The notes under the pieces: model-generated
The model's database searches: none
Seen by the model: only the letters and a program-made list of their open reading frames with translations
Told to the model about the DNA's origin: nothing
Source of the DNA: Streptomyces cellulosae
GTDB lineage: Bacteria > Actinomycetota > Actinomycetes > Streptomycetales > Streptomycetaceae
DNA: 64,000 nt
Direction: 5' to 3'
Assembly (NCBI RefSeq): GCF_000721105.1
Contig: NZ_JOEV01000010.1
Coordinates: 186,001-250,000 of the forward strand
Shown: piece after piece, positions 52,558 through 62,567 of the stretch
Layout of the letters: each line of letters opens with the position of its first letter
Numbering within the stretch: the stretch's first letter is position 1
Program-made: the position numbers and the translations under genes

Positions 52558-55500
52558 TCAGCTCATGTAGCCGGCCACGTCTGCGAGCACCTGGGTGGTG
52601 CTGCTGGCGTAGAGGTCGATCTTGCCGTCGGAGCCGACCGGCACGATCACCTGGTTGGCGATCGTCTTGCCCGACACCCAGTTCAGGTTGGAGGCCGTCG
52701 GACGGGTGCCGCCGTCGGCCCAGGCGGTGAGGTAGCCGCTGCCGGTGGTGCCGGTGACGGTGACGGTCAGTACGACCGCCTTGACGCCGGTGGACGGAAT
52801 GCCGTCGCTGCCCGAGATCTGCAGGGCCAGCGTCTTGCCCGCGCCCAGCGCCGTCGTCTTACGAGTGTCCAGCAGGCGTAGCGGGGTGACGGTGTGGAAG
52901 GCCGAGCCGCCGGCGGAGAAGTAGCCGGAGACGTCGGCGATCACGTGGCTGGTGCCGCGGACGTAGAGGCTGACGTTGCCGTCGGAGCCGATCGGCACGA
53001 CGACCAGGTTCGGGATGGTGGTCCCGGTGGCCGCCCAGTTGACGTTGGAGGCCGTCGGGCGGGTGGCGCCCTCGGGGTAGGCCTCCAGGTAGCCCGAGCC
53101 GACGGTCTGGGTGGCCGTCAGGTTGAGCACCACGGAGGAGGCGCCGGTCGGCACGCCCCCGTGGCCGCGGACCTTGAGGCTGACCACCGCGTTGGTGATC
53201 TTGGTGGTGGTGGAGATGCCGACCTTGGAGCGGGTGTCCAGCAGGCGGGCCGGTTTCAGTGCCGTGTACGTGGACCCGGTGGTCCCGCTGGTGTAGTAGC
53301 CCTGGACATCGGCGATCAGGTGAGTGGTGCTGCTGGTGTAGAGGTCCACCACGCCGTCGCCGGCCACCGTGACGGTCGACGAGGCGGCGATGGTCTGGCC
53401 GGCGGCGGTCCAGTTGAGGTTGCTGGTCGACGGCTTGGCGGTGCCGTCGGCCCAGGCGATCAACGAACCCGAGCCGGTGGTGCCGGTGACCGTGAGGTTG
53501 AGCACGACAGCGGTCACGCCGCTGCTGGGGATCCCCCCGGCGCCCTCGATCTTGACCGGGGCGGTGCCGCCCGCGACCAGGGGTTTGGTGGACGGCACGG
53601 AGCTGAGGCCCCAACCGGTGCCGTTGCGGGTGTCCAGCAGGCGCTTGGGGCTGCTGAGCGGGTGGAAGGTGGAAGCTCCCGTGGCCGCGGTGCCCTTGGC
53701 CGCGCACAGCGAGGTGATCAGGCCGGCCTCCTTGGGCGAGCCCAGGCCGGTGACCTCGTCGTAGCCGGCCGCCGCCGAGTAGCCGGTGGCGTACACGGAG
53801 TTGTTGCCGCTGGTGACGTCCCAGAAGTTCGTCGGGTAGCTGCTCCGCGCGGCCTTGTAGAGCGCGTTGTTGAGGAAGCCGACCCGGCCGTTCGTCTGGC
53901 AGGCCGTGCTGGCGTTGGCCTGGACGATGGCGGCGGCCCACGTCGGGGCCGCCCCGCTGGTGCCGCCGATGATGCCGGGGACGGGGCTGGAGGAGACGCT
54001 GTCGTCCTGGTAGTAGATCGGGTAGCCGGAGTACGGGTCCGCCAGTGCGGAGACATCCGGAACGGCACGCTTGGCGGTGGTGGCGACGCCGCCCTGGTAG
54101 ACAACGGGGGCCCAGCGCGAGGAGATGCCGCCGCCGGTACCGCCGGTGTCGTTGTTCCACGTCGTCTGGGTCGCGGCGCTGCCCGAGCCGGTCATCGAGG
54201 TGCCGCCGACGCCGGTGACGTAGGGCTGGCTCGCGGGGTCGTCGACGGCCTTGGCGGTGGAGCCGGTCGCGCGGTAGCAGTCGCTGGAGCCGTCGTCGCC
54301 CGAGGCCGCGACCACGCTCTGGCCCTGCGCCGCGGCCTCCGCGAAGATGGCGTTCTCGGCGCTCGCGGTCGCGCTGATCTCGGCCGCCTCGCACAGGCCC
54401 CAGCTGGAGGAGATGACCTGGGCCACGTCGTCGGTGACCATCCGCTGGTAGACGTCGAGCACGTTCTGGTCGGTCGCGGACTCCGCGTCCACGCCCTGGT
54501 AGTCGATGATGCTCGCACCCGGGACCAGACCGATCAGGTCATCGATGTCGAGCGCCGACTCCACGCCGGTCGATCCGTCGGTGGCCGGCGCGCCGGCTCC
54601 GGCCGTCGTGTCGACGTACACGGTGGAGACGGAGGTGTTGGTGCCCGCGCAGGACTGGTACGCGGCGATGCTGCCGGCGTCGACGTTCTCCAGCTCGAAC
54701 ACGGCCACGGTCTGCCCCGCGCCGACAGTGGCGGAGCTGCTCATGCCGTAGGTGCCGGCCAGTTTTCCGGGGCTGTAGTAGTCGGTGCCGTCGGTGTAGC
54801 CCGAGCTGGTGAAGTCGGTGCACAGTCCCGGGCTGTACGCGTGCGGGGCCACGGCCCGTGAGGCGCGTCCGGCGGCAGAGCTGGTCCTGTCGGCCTGGCG
54901 CACGGCTGAGTGGTGGCTGGTGATGGTGTTGATGTCGCTCAGGCCGACGATCCCGGTCACCGACGACGCTATGTTCGCGGGCAGCGCGGGAGCCGCGGTG
55001 TTCATGTAGTCGGTGGTGCCGTCCTTGAGCCGGACGTTCCGGAAGCCGGTGTCGAAGGCGTCGGACGCCTTGGCGACGGTGGTGGTGACCGGGATGGACA
55101 GGCCGTCGGGGCTGGCCTTGCCCGGAGTGAGGCCGGCCGCCCTCAGCGCCTGGGAGACCTGGGCGATGGTGGCCGGCGTCGGGCCGAAGACCGAGGCGAA
55201 CTGCCCCTTGGCCAGGTACTGGTGGTACCGGGGGTTGCCCGGGGTGGATACCGCGGCGACGAAGTCGGCCAGCGCCTGGGGGTCCCGCGGGGCGAGGTGC
55301 ACGCCGATGCGCAGCGTGGTTCCGGAGGCGGTCGTGCCGGCCGCGGTCGCGCCGGCCGGGACGCGGGGAACCGTGCCTATTCGCTTGGGCGCGTGCGATC
55401 CCGTCCCGGCCCCGTCGGTGACCGCGCCATAGGCGGCGGTGGAGGCGACGGTGAGAGCGACGGCGGCGGCGGTTGCCGCCGTGATCCTCCGAGCCCGTCT

Positions 55501-55560
55501 GCCGGTCTTGCCCGCCGCGTGTCTGGGATGTCCCATCGCGGCATGGACCTTCTTGAACAT
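52558..55560 (-). CDS. Secreted S53 (sedolisin/kumamolisin-type) protease with three C-terminal repeats
   Basis: A 1000-residue secreted protease. The signal region (about residues 25-47) precedes a pro-kumamolisin domain (about 70-210). The catalytic domain has Glu and Asp of the triad in GVESALD (about 333-337), ASGDDGSSD as the oxyanion region, and Ser in GGTSGAAPTW (about 533). WDVTSG and GYDEVTGLGSP form the calcium site. From about residue 628, three repeats of about 122 residues each begin with xRLLDTRxxxG. Such repeats also end the divergent amidase. AGGGGAG 7 bases before the ATG supports this start. It acts outside the cell, on acid-denatured or other proteins. Confidence 0.92.
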   Translation of the reverse strand: MFKKVHAAMGHPRHAAGKTGRRARRITAATAAAVALTVASTAAYGAVTDGAGTGSHAPKRIGTVPRVPAGATAAGTTASGTTLRIGVHLAPRDPQALADFVAAVSTPGNPRYHQYLAKGQFASVFGPTPATIAQVSQALRAAGLTPGKASPDGLSIPVTTTVAKASDAFDTGFRNVRLKDGTTDYMNTAAPALPANIASSVTGIVGLSDINTITSHHSAVRQADRTSSAAGRASRAVAPHAYSPGLCTDFTSSGYTDGTDYYSPGKLAGTYGMSSSATVGAGQTVAVFELENVDAGSIAAYQSCAGTNTSVSTVYVDTTAGAGAPATDGSTGVESALDIDDLIGLVPGASIIDYQGVDAESATDQNVLDVYQRMVTDDVAQVISSSWGLCEAAEISATASAENAIFAEAAAQGQSVVAASGDDGSSDCYRATGSTAKAVDDPASQPYVTGVGGTSMTGSGSAATQTTWNNDTGGTGGGISSRWAPVVYQGGVATTAKRAVPDVSALADPYSGYPIYYQDDSVSSSPVPGIIGGTSGAAPTWAAAIVQANASTACQTNGRVGFLNNALYKAARSSYPTNFWDVTSGNNSVYATGYSAAAGYDEVTGLGSPKEAGLITSLCAAKGTAATGASTFHPLSSPKRLLDTRNGTGWGLSSVPSTKPLVAGGTAPVKIEGAGGIPSSGVTAVVLNLTVTGTTGSGSLIAWADGTAKPSTSNLNWTAAGQTIAASSTVTVAGDGVVDLYTSSTTHLIADVQGYYTSGTTGSTYTALKPARLLDTRSKVGISTTTKITNAVVSLKVRGHGGVPTGASSVVLNLTATQTVGSGYLEAYPEGATRPTASNVNWAATGTTIPNLVVVPIGSDGNVSLYVRGTSHVIADVSGYFSAGGSAFHTVTPLRLLDTRKTTALGAGKTLALQISGSDGIPSTGVKAVVLTVTVTGTTGSGYLTAWADGGTRPTASNLNWVSGKTIANQVIVPVGSDGKIDLYASSTTQVLADVAGYMS

Positions 55561-56092
55561 GCAGAAACTCCCCTAGAAACTGACACACCGTCATAACCAT
55601 GAACAGGTGGGTGCGGTGGTCGAAGCCTCACTCTGGTAAGCCGACCGGCGTGCGCAGACCTGCGTGCACGCAGGAGGAACCCCCTGAAGCAGACGTGTGT
55701 GGGTTTCTTATCAAGAGTTGACAGATGTTGTCTCCGGCCCCAGGGGAACCATGGAGGGATCTTTGCGACATGCAGAGACCAGGGTGACATTCCCGAGATG
55801 TGCGGCCGGTGACAGAGAGTCAGACACGGCCGCTGCCTTTGCGTGTGACGTCCGAGGTGTTTACGCGTTCATGAGCGACCGATCGACCGTCCATGATCCG
55901 ACGCGTCATAGTCTGCCGATCGTCGCGTACCCCACCGTCGCCCTGCCCGCCGGCAGGGCACTGTCGTGACACGGACCGATCAGGGCCGGCGCGATGGCGC
56001 CGTGCAGCCACATACGAGGCGCCTGCGTGTTCCCACGGTTTCGCGGGGCAGCCGTCGCGGCCGTGTGCCATGGACAGGGGCGAGGGGTAGCA
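55561..56092. promoter_or_regulatory. Divergent promoter region of protease and amidase
   Basis: 532 bases between the two starts. TTGACA at 55718-55723 could be a -35 toward the amidase, but a good -10 is not seen at the right distance. Frames that cross this stretch have poor coding character. The left 100 bases probably carry the protease promoter. Confidence 0.4.
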
Positions 56093-59000
56093 GTGCGTTC
56101 GAGACATCGCAGTCGGCGGAAGAGCCTTTGGTGGGGAGCCGCCGGGGGGCTCGCCACCGTCGGGCTGGTCATCGGAGCGGTCGCGCAGGCCGCCCAGGGA
56201 TCCGGCTCCACCGAGGGGCAGGGCGCTGTCGACGGAACGGCGGTGTCCGCGCCGGTCAAGCCCGCCCTGCACACGCTGCAGGCCGACTTCGCCGCGGCCG
56301 CAGCGGAGTTCCACGTGCCGGACAACGTGCTGCTGGCCGTCTCGTACCAGCAGACGCTGTGGGAGTCGCACCGCGGCAGCCCGTCGGTCACCGGCAACTA
56401 CAACGTCATGGGCCTCACCTCGGTCAGCCGGTCGGACCTCCGGGCGGCGTCGGACACCACGCCGGAGACGAACGGCCGGGGCGACGACCCTCGTGCGCCG
56501 CACCACCCCGCCGCAACGCCGTCGAACAGCGGCACGGTGCCGCCGATCACCCCGGCGATGCGCACCCTCGACACGGCCGCCTCGATGCTCGGCGACTCGC
56601 CGGCGTCGCTGCGTACCTCCATGCGGCAGAGCGTGCGCGGTGCCGCCGCGCTGCTCGCCTCGTACGAGCGCGCCGCGACCGGCTCACTGCCCGCCTCCGC
56701 CGCGCGGTGGTATCCCGCGGTGGCCCGCTTCCCGCAGGCCGCGAACTCCGCCACCGCCGACCAGTTCGCCCACCGGGTCTACGCGACGATACGCACCGGC
56801 GCCCACCGGATCACCGCGGACAACCAGGAGGTGACGGTCACCGCCGACCCCTCGGTGCAGGTCGAGGCATCCCCCGGGCTCAGTCCCGACCTCAAGACCG
56901 CAGCGGACCAGCCGGCGGACGCCGTCGCGCTGAGGACCACCCCGCCGTCCGGGGCGGCCCACGCCTCGGCCGCCGTCGCCCCGCTGTCCCCGCGGACCCG
57001 CGCGGTCCAGGCGGACACGACCACGCCCGCGACCGAGTGCCCGTCCACGCTGATCTGCACCTTCACGCCGGCGGCCTACACGCTCAACAGCAGCACCGAC
57101 CAGACCGACTACGGCAACTACGACCTGGCCGACCGCCCCGCGGACGGGGACGCGATCAACAGCATCGTCATCCATGACACGGAGAGCACGGCGTCCTCGG
57201 CGATCAGCTCGTTCCAGGATCCGTCGTCCTACGCCAGCGCGCACTACGTGGTCGGCGCCGACGGTTCGGTCACACAGATGGTGCCCACCAAGGACGTCGC
57301 CTGGCACGCGGGCAACAAGTACGTCAATGACCACTCGATCGGCATCGAGCACGAGGGCTACGCCCTGGACTACGGCTCCTGGTATTCCGAGCAGGAGTAC
57401 CAGTCGTCCGCGGCGCTGGTGAGCTACCTCGCCCAGCGGTTCGGCATCCCGCTCGACCGCGAGCACCTCATCGGCCACGACGACGTCCCCGGCCCGCTCG
57501 ACGCGTACTACGAGGGCATGCACTGGGACCCGGGCCCATGGTGGAACTGGGGCCACTACCTCGACCTGCTGCACGCCTCCCCGAACGGCGACGGCATGCC
57601 GGTGGCCGGTGGCGAGATCACCGTCACCCCGCCCTGGAGCACCGGCTACGAGCCGACCCTGACCGGCTGCGGCTCCTCCACCACCACCTGCCCCGCCAAC
57701 CCGGCCGACTTCGTCTACCTGCGCACCAGTCCGTCCTCCACCGCCGCCCTGATCAAGGACCCGAAGTACACCGCGGACGGCCAGACCACCGGCTCGACGC
57801 TGGGCTGGGACTGGACCGACAAGGCCGTCTACGGCCAGACCTTCGTGGTCGCGGCGGTGCAGGACGACTGGACGGCCATCTGGTACGACGGTCAGAAGGC
57901 CTGGTTCTACAACCCCGGCGGCGCCTACACCATGGCCAACACCGGCACCGCCAAGCAGCTGATCACTCCCGCCGGCACGTCGGCGATCCCGGTGTACGGA
58001 CGTGCCTACCCGGAGGCCTCGGCCTACCCCGCGTCCCTGAGCACCCTCGCGGCCGACCCCAACCAGCAGCTGACCCCGCTGAGCCACGAGACCATCCAGC
58101 CGGGCCAGGCGTACCGCGCGCTGGACCAGGTGACGGGCGACTTCTACTACGCGGAGAACCTCAACTGCACGGCCGACCCCGACTGCCTGCTCGTCGTCGG
58201 CACCACGCGGTACTACCCGATCCGCTACAACCACCGGATCGCGTACGTGAGGGCGAGCGACGTCAGGACGATCCAGCCGGTCGTGCCGCCGACCGGCACG
58301 TTCAAGCCCGTCACGCCGACGCGGATCATGGACACCCGCAGCGGCACGGGTGTGGCGAAGGCGAAGGTCGGCCCGGCCCGTACGGTCAGCCTCCAGGTCG
58401 CCGGTGTGGCCGGGGTGCCCGCCGGCGGGGTCACCGGCGTCGTGGTGAACGTGACCGCGACCGGTGGGACCTCGTCCAGCTACGTCACCGTCTATCCCGA
58501 CGGCACCACCCGGTCCAGCGCGTCCAATCTCAACTTCACGGCCGGCGAGACCATCCCCAACCTGGTCGTCGTCCCCGTGGTCGACGGGAAGATCGACTTC
58601 TACAACAACGCCGGCAGCGTCAACCTCATCGCCGACATCACCGGCTACTACATCAGTGACGGCAGCGGATCGAAGCTCACCAGCGTCGGCCCGACGCGGA
58701 TCATGGACACCCGCAACGGCACCGGCGTGGCGAAGGCGAAGGTCGGCCCGGCCCGTACGGTCAGCCTCCAGGTCGCCGGTGTGGCCGGGGTGCCGACCAG
58801 TGGGGTCACCGGAGTGGTGGTGAACGTGACCGCGACCGGCGGGACTTCGTCCAGCTATGTCACCGTCCATCCCGACGGCAGTCCGCGCCCCGCGGTCTCC
58901 AACCTCAACTTCAGCGCGGGCGAGACCATCCCCAACCTGGTCGTCGTCCCCCTGGTCGACGGGAAGATCGACTTCTACAACAACGCCGGCAGCGTCAATC

Positions 59001-59401
59001 TCATCGCCGACATCACCGGCTACTTCAGCGGCAGCGGCTCCGTCGAGCACAACGCCGGCCCGGTCCGCGTCATGGACACCCGCGACGGCACCGGCGTCCG
59101 CAAGGGCACGGTCGGCGCCGCCGCCAAGGTCGCCCTGACCGTCGGCGGCAGGAACGGGGTTCCCGTGGACGCCACCGCCGTCGTCCTCAACGTGACCGCG
59201 ACCGGCGGTACCTCCTCCAGCTACGTCACCGTCTACCCCGACGGCACCACCCGGTCCAGCGCGTCCAATCTCAACTTCACAGCCGGCGAGACCATCCCCA
59301 ACCTGGTCGTCGTCCCCGTGATCAACGGAAAGGTCGACTTCTACAACAACGCCGGCAGCGTCCACCTCATCGCCGACCTGACGGGCTACTTCACCCGCTG
59401 A
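56093..59401 (+). CDS. Secreted N-acetylmuramoyl-L-alanine amidase with three C-terminal repeats
   Basis: A 1102-residue exported peptidoglycan hydrolase. An N-terminal hydrophobic anchor (about residues 9-33) is followed by a lysozyme-like helical segment (LLAVSYQQTLWESHRGSPSV) and a linker. The amidase-2 domain (about residues 345-490) has zinc ligands in IVIHDTES and MHWDPGP, with the Glu in IGIEHEG. An SH3-like part (about 515-720) comes next. Three repeats of about 120 residues then begin with xRIMDTRxGTG at about 740, 864 and 986. The GTG at 56093 has GAGGGG 5 bases upstream and gives a normal signal. It likely remodels the wall in growth or differentiation. Confidence 0.9.
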   Translation: MRSRHRSRRKSLWWGAAGGLATVGLVIGAVAQAAQGSGSTEGQGAVDGTAVSAPVKPALHTLQADFAAAAAEFHVPDNVLLAVSYQQTLWESHRGSPSVTGNYNVMGLTSVSRSDLRAASDTTPETNGRGDDPRAPHHPAATPSNSGTVPPITPAMRTLDTAASMLGDSPASLRTSMRQSVRGAAALLASYERAATGSLPASAARWYPAVARFPQAANSATADQFAHRVYATIRTGAHRITADNQEVTVTADPSVQVEASPGLSPDLKTAADQPADAVALRTTPPSGAAHASAAVAPLSPRTRAVQADTTTPATECPSTLICTFTPAAYTLNSSTDQTDYGNYDLADRPADGDAINSIVIHDTESTASSAISSFQDPSSYASAHYVVGADGSVTQMVPTKDVAWHAGNKYVNDHSIGIEHEGYALDYGSWYSEQEYQSSAALVSYLAQRFGIPLDREHLIGHDDVPGPLDAYYEGMHWDPGPWWNWGHYLDLLHASPNGDGMPVAGGEITVTPPWSTGYEPTLTGCGSSTTTCPANPADFVYLRTSPSSTAALIKDPKYTADGQTTGSTLGWDWTDKAVYGQTFVVAAVQDDWTAIWYDGQKAWFYNPGGAYTMANTGTAKQLITPAGTSAIPVYGRAYPEASAYPASLSTLAADPNQQLTPLSHETIQPGQAYRALDQVTGDFYYAENLNCTADPDCLLVVGTTRYYPIRYNHRIAYVRASDVRTIQPVVPPTGTFKPVTPTRIMDTRSGTGVAKAKVGPARTVSLQVAGVAGVPAGGVTGVVVNVTATGGTSSSYVTVYPDGTTRSSASNLNFTAGETIPNLVVVPVVDGKIDFYNNAGSVNLIADITGYYISDGSGSKLTSVGPTRIMDTRNGTGVAKAKVGPARTVSLQVAGVAGVPTSGVTGVVVNVTATGGTSSSYVTVHPDGSPRPAVSNLNFSAGETIPNLVVVPLVDGKIDFYNNAGSVNLIADITGYFSGSGSVEHNAGPVRVMDTRDGTGVRKGTVGAAAKVALTVGGRNGVPVDATAVVLNVTATGGTSSSYVTVYPDGTTRSSASNLNFTAGETIPNLVVVPVINGKVDFYNNAGSVHLIADLTGYFTR
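58303..59398 (+). repeat. Near-identical DNA repeats inside the amidase gene
   Basis: Three copies of the C-terminal module begin near 58303, 58675 and 59040. Copies 1 and 2 share a nearly identical stretch of about 100 bases around 58361-58430 and 58694-58793. Copies 1 and 3 share another around 58448-58541 and 59195-59281. Unequal exchange could delete whole modules in frame. Confidence 0.85.
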
Positions 59402-59579
59402 GCCCCGGCACCGGCCCCGACCCGACCGAGGAACAGGCTGGTCGCGGTCGCGGTCGCGGGTTCCGGGCCGGGCGTGTGGTGATCTCCGAGGAGGCGCGCC
59501 GAGTCGTCGGCCGGGCGGGGTCTTCCCGCCCGGCCGAGCCGGAGGCCGAGGAGGTGGGGAGCGTCGCCCGGCGACGAGG

Positions 59580-60656
59580 TCAGTGCCGCCCCTCCCCGGC
59601 CGGCTGCCGCGGCACCTCACGAGCGGCCTGCCCGGCCTCCCGGCCCACCGTGCTTTCGCGCACGATGAGCCGATGGGGCGCCCGGATCTCCTGCCCCGGT
59701 ACGGGAGTCGAGCTGGTGATCCGGTTGAGCAACCGTTCGACCGCCGTCTCGGCGATCAGCTTCTTGTCCGGCGAGATCGTCGTGACGGACGGGTTGGCGT
59801 ACCGGCCGTCCTCGATGTCGTCGTAGCCGACGACGGCGACGTCCTCGGGGACCCGCAGCCCGCGGGAGGCCAGGGTGCGCAGGGCGCCCAGGGCCACCAG
59901 GTCGCTGTAGCAGAAGACCGCGTCCGGGGGCTCCGCCAGATCGAGCAGGTGGGCCATGGCGGCGGCGCCGTCGGAGCGGTTGAAGCGTGGCGTGGAGACG
60001 ATGAGCTCCTCGTGCACGGGCAGCCCGGCGCGCTCGTGCGCCAGCCGGAAGCCGCGGGTGCGCAGCTGGGCCGCCTCGCCGGTGCGGTACGGCTGGTCGC
60101 CGATGGCCGCGATGCGGCGCCGGCCGAGGCCGATGAGATGTTCCGTGGCTTCCCGGGACGCGGTCACGTCCTCGATGCCGATGTGGTCGAAGCCGCCGTC
60201 GCTGACCCGCTCGCCGAGGACGACGAGGGGCAGGCTCGGGTCACGGCCGGCCAGGTCCGCCTGTCCCAGACCCAGCGGGCTGAAGATCACCCCGTCGAAG
60301 AGCAGCCGCTCGGAGCCGCGGGAGAGGAACAGCTTCTCGTGCTCCGCGTCGCCGTCGGTCTGGTCGATCAGGACGTTGTACCCCTGGATCCGGGCGGCGC
60401 GGATGATGCCCTGCAGCAGCTCGGAGAAGTACGGCGTGTCCAGGTACGGCACGACCACCGCGATCTGCCCGGAGCGTCCGGCGGCGAGGTTGCGCGCCAG
60501 CACGTTGGGCCGGTAGCCCAGCTCGTCCACCGCCTGCTGCACCCGGGCGCGAGTGGCCTCGGCGACCGGTGCGTAGCCGTTGACGACGTTGGACACGGTG
60601 CGGCTCGAGACGCCGGCACGGTCCGCCACATCGCGAAGTGTTACGCCTCTTCCCAT
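59580..60656 (-). CDS. LacI-family regulator of the ABC sugar importer
   Basis: A 358-residue repressor. The helix-turn-helix is TLRDVADRAGVSSRTVSNVV (about residues 6-25), and the hinge region AVDELGYRPNVLARNLAAGR follows. The rest is a sugar-binding periplasmic-fold domain. It is divergent from the importer, with two inverted repeats in the gap between them. The last about 20 residues are a loose polar tail. AAAAGGTGACCT before the ATG is a weak ribosome site. The inducer is presumably a sugar brought in by the ABC system. Confidence 0.92.
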   Translation of the reverse strand: MGRGVTLRDVADRAGVSSRTVSNVVNGYAPVAEATRARVQQAVDELGYRPNVLARNLAAGRSGQIAVVVPYLDTPYFSELLQGIIRAARIQGYNVLIDQTDGDAEHEKLFLSRGSERLLFDGVIFSPLGLGQADLAGRDPSLPLVVLGERVSDGGFDHIGIEDVTASREATEHLIGLGRRRIAAIGDQPYRTGEAAQLRTRGFRLAHERAGLPVHEELIVSTPRFNRSDGAAAMAHLLDLAEPPDAVFCYSDLVALGALRTLASRGLRVPEDVAVVGYDDIEDGRYANPSVTTISPDKKLIAETAVERLLNRITSSTPVPGQEIRAPHRLIVRESTVGREAGQAAREVPRQPAGEGRH

Positions 60657-60737
60657 AGGTCACCTTTTGTCTGATCTGCCGGATCTATCTATCTGCGGTT
60701 GTTGAAGCTTTCTTTGAAGTTTCCATGAAGTTACCTA

Positions 60738-60784
60738 TTGCAGCGCAGCAACTTCTTGGTTAACACTTCTGCAGCGCTGCAAAA
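60738..60784. promoter_or_regulatory. Two LacI-type operators
   Basis: Site 1, TTGCAGCGCAGCAA (60738-60751), is a near-perfect inverted repeat. Site 2 has the perfect 12-bp palindrome TGCAGCGCTGCA (60770-60781) with A/T flanks. Both contain the central CG typical of LacI-family operators. They are 32 bases apart, about three helical turns, and lie between the divergent LacI gene and importer. Confidence 0.75.
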
Positions 60785-61101
60785 GCGTAGCAGAGCCGAT
60801 CCGGCTGCGTGATCATGAAGCCCCCTCTTCCGTGACCGAGGCAAACCCCCGGTGCGGCGCAAGCCCCCTCATGTGCAGGGTCGTTGGCCGATCGGTGACA
60901 GGAACGCCGCCTGTCATCGGCCCAACATCCGGACGTCGTCCGGGATTTCGAACACAACTGTCTTCCGTGGTCTGCACGGTGCCCGGGCCGCCCCGGCGGG
61001 TCCCGCTCCCCTCCCCTCCCGTCCCTCCGGTCCGGCCCGCCCTCGTACCGCTCCCTGCTCCTCCCTCACTCCCCGCCCAGTTCCTCACCAGGAGAACGCC
61101 C

Positions 61102-62457
61102 ATGTCTGCCAGCAGAAAGCTCCCTTCCGTCCGCCGCGTCGCCACCGCGGTGGTGTCCGCCGCCGTCGCGACCACGCTCCTCGCCGCCTGCGGTGGTGGC
61201 AGTGGCGGCGGCAGCGGTTCGGGTGCCGCCGGGAACGGCCCCGTGCACATCAAGGTGTGGGCGTGGTACCCCCAGTTCAAGCAGGTCGTGGCCCAGTTCA
61301 ACAAGACGCACAAGGACGTCCAGGTCGACTGGGTGCAGGCCGGCGTGGGCCAGGACGAGTACACCAAGCTGAAGACGGCGCTCAAGGCCGGGCAGGGCGC
61401 ACCGGACGTCGTCATGCTGGAGTTCCAGGAGCTGCCGACCATCCAGCTCACCAAGGGCCTGCTCGACATGAGCAAGTACGGCGCCGACGACGACAAGGGC
61501 GACTACGTGGACTGGGCCTGGAAGCAGGTCTCCGACGGTGACCACGTCTACGCGATCCCGGTCGACGCCGGACCCATGGCGATGCTCTACCGGGCGGACC
61601 TCTTCAAGAAGTACGGCCTGAAGATCCCGACCACCTGGGCGGAGTACAAGGCGGAGGCCGTCAAGCTGCACAAGGCGGACCCGAACGCGTACATGACCGA
61701 CTTCGGCAGCGACGAGACGGCCGCGGGCTGGCTCCAGGGCCTGCAGTGGCAGGCCGGCTCCAAGCCGTACGACTACTCGGCGAGCAAGCTGCCGGACATC
61801 GGCGTCAAGCTGGACGACGCCGGGGCCAAGCAGGTGTACGACTACTGGGGCGACCTGGTGAAGAACAAGCTCGTCGACACCGCGTCGTACGCGACCACCG
61901 ACTTCTACAACGGGCTCAGCAGCGGCAAGTACGCCACGTACCTCGCTGCCGGCTGGGGCCCCGGCTACCTCTCCAGCGTGGCGAAGAAGACCGCGGGCAA
62001 GTGGCGCGCGGCCCCGCTGCCGCAGTGGACGGCCGGCGGCAACGCCCAGGGCGACTGGGGCGGTTCGGCCTTCTCGGTGACCAGCAAGACCCAGCACCCG
62101 AAGGAGGCCACCGAGGTCGCCCGGGAACTGTTCGGCACCTCGCAGGCCGCCTGGAAGATCGGCATCGACCAGGCCTACCTGTTCCCGACGGTCAACTCGG
62201 TCCTCAACGGCGCGTACTTCCAGGACAAGAAGTACGCCTTCTTCGGCGGCCAGCAGGTCAACAAGGTCTTCGTGCCCGCCGCCAACGGCATCGGGACCTT
62301 CGACTGGAGCCCGTTCCAGGACTTCGCCTACAACACCCAGACCACCGAGGTGGGCAAGGCCATCCAGGGCCAGACCCCGTGGTCGTCCGTCGCCGGCAAC
62401 GTCCAGCAGCAGGTGACCTCCTACGCGTCCAAGCAGGGCTTCAAGGTCAGCAAGTAG
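61102..62457 (+). CDS. Sugar-binding lipoprotein of an ABC importer
   Basis: A 451-residue extracellular solute-binding protein (family 1, MalE type) with lipobox LLAAC (Cys30), then a Gly/Ser-rich linker. The mature start, HIKVWAWYPQFKQVVAQFNK, and APDVVMLEFQELPTIQLTKG are typical. AGGAG 7 bases before ATG 61102 fixes the start; an upstream frame is not used. It delivers sugar to the two permeases that follow. The specific sugar is unknown. Confidence 0.92.
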   Translation: MSASRKLPSVRRVATAVVSAAVATTLLAACGGGSGGGSGSGAAGNGPVHIKVWAWYPQFKQVVAQFNKTHKDVQVDWVQAGVGQDEYTKLKTALKAGQGAPDVVMLEFQELPTIQLTKGLLDMSKYGADDDKGDYVDWAWKQVSDGDHVYAIPVDAGPMAMLYRADLFKKYGLKIPTTWAEYKAEAVKLHKADPNAYMTDFGSDETAAGWLQGLQWQAGSKPYDYSASKLPDIGVKLDDAGAKQVYDYWGDLVKNKLVDTASYATTDFYNGLSSGKYATYLAAGWGPGYLSSVAKKTAGKWRAAPLPQWTAGGNAQGDWGGSAFSVTSKTQHPKEATEVARELFGTSQAAWKIGIDQAYLFPTVNSVLNGAYFQDKKYAFFGGQQVNKVFVPAANGIGTFDWSPFQDFAYNTQTTEVGKAIQGQTPWSSVAGNVQQQVTSYASKQGFKVSK

Positions 62458-62567
62458 CCCGCCCGCGGTAGCCGCGGCAGTTGCCGCACCCGCTGTACCA
62501 CCCCCGCCGACGCGATCCACCCGCGCCAGTCGTCGGCGGGGGCATCCAGACCCGCTAGGAGATGTCG

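Noticed and set aside
56684..59620. 978-codon frame opposite the amidase gene
   Set aside because: The Gly/Val/Asp-rich repeat translation mirrors the amidase modules; no start signal or domain is seen.
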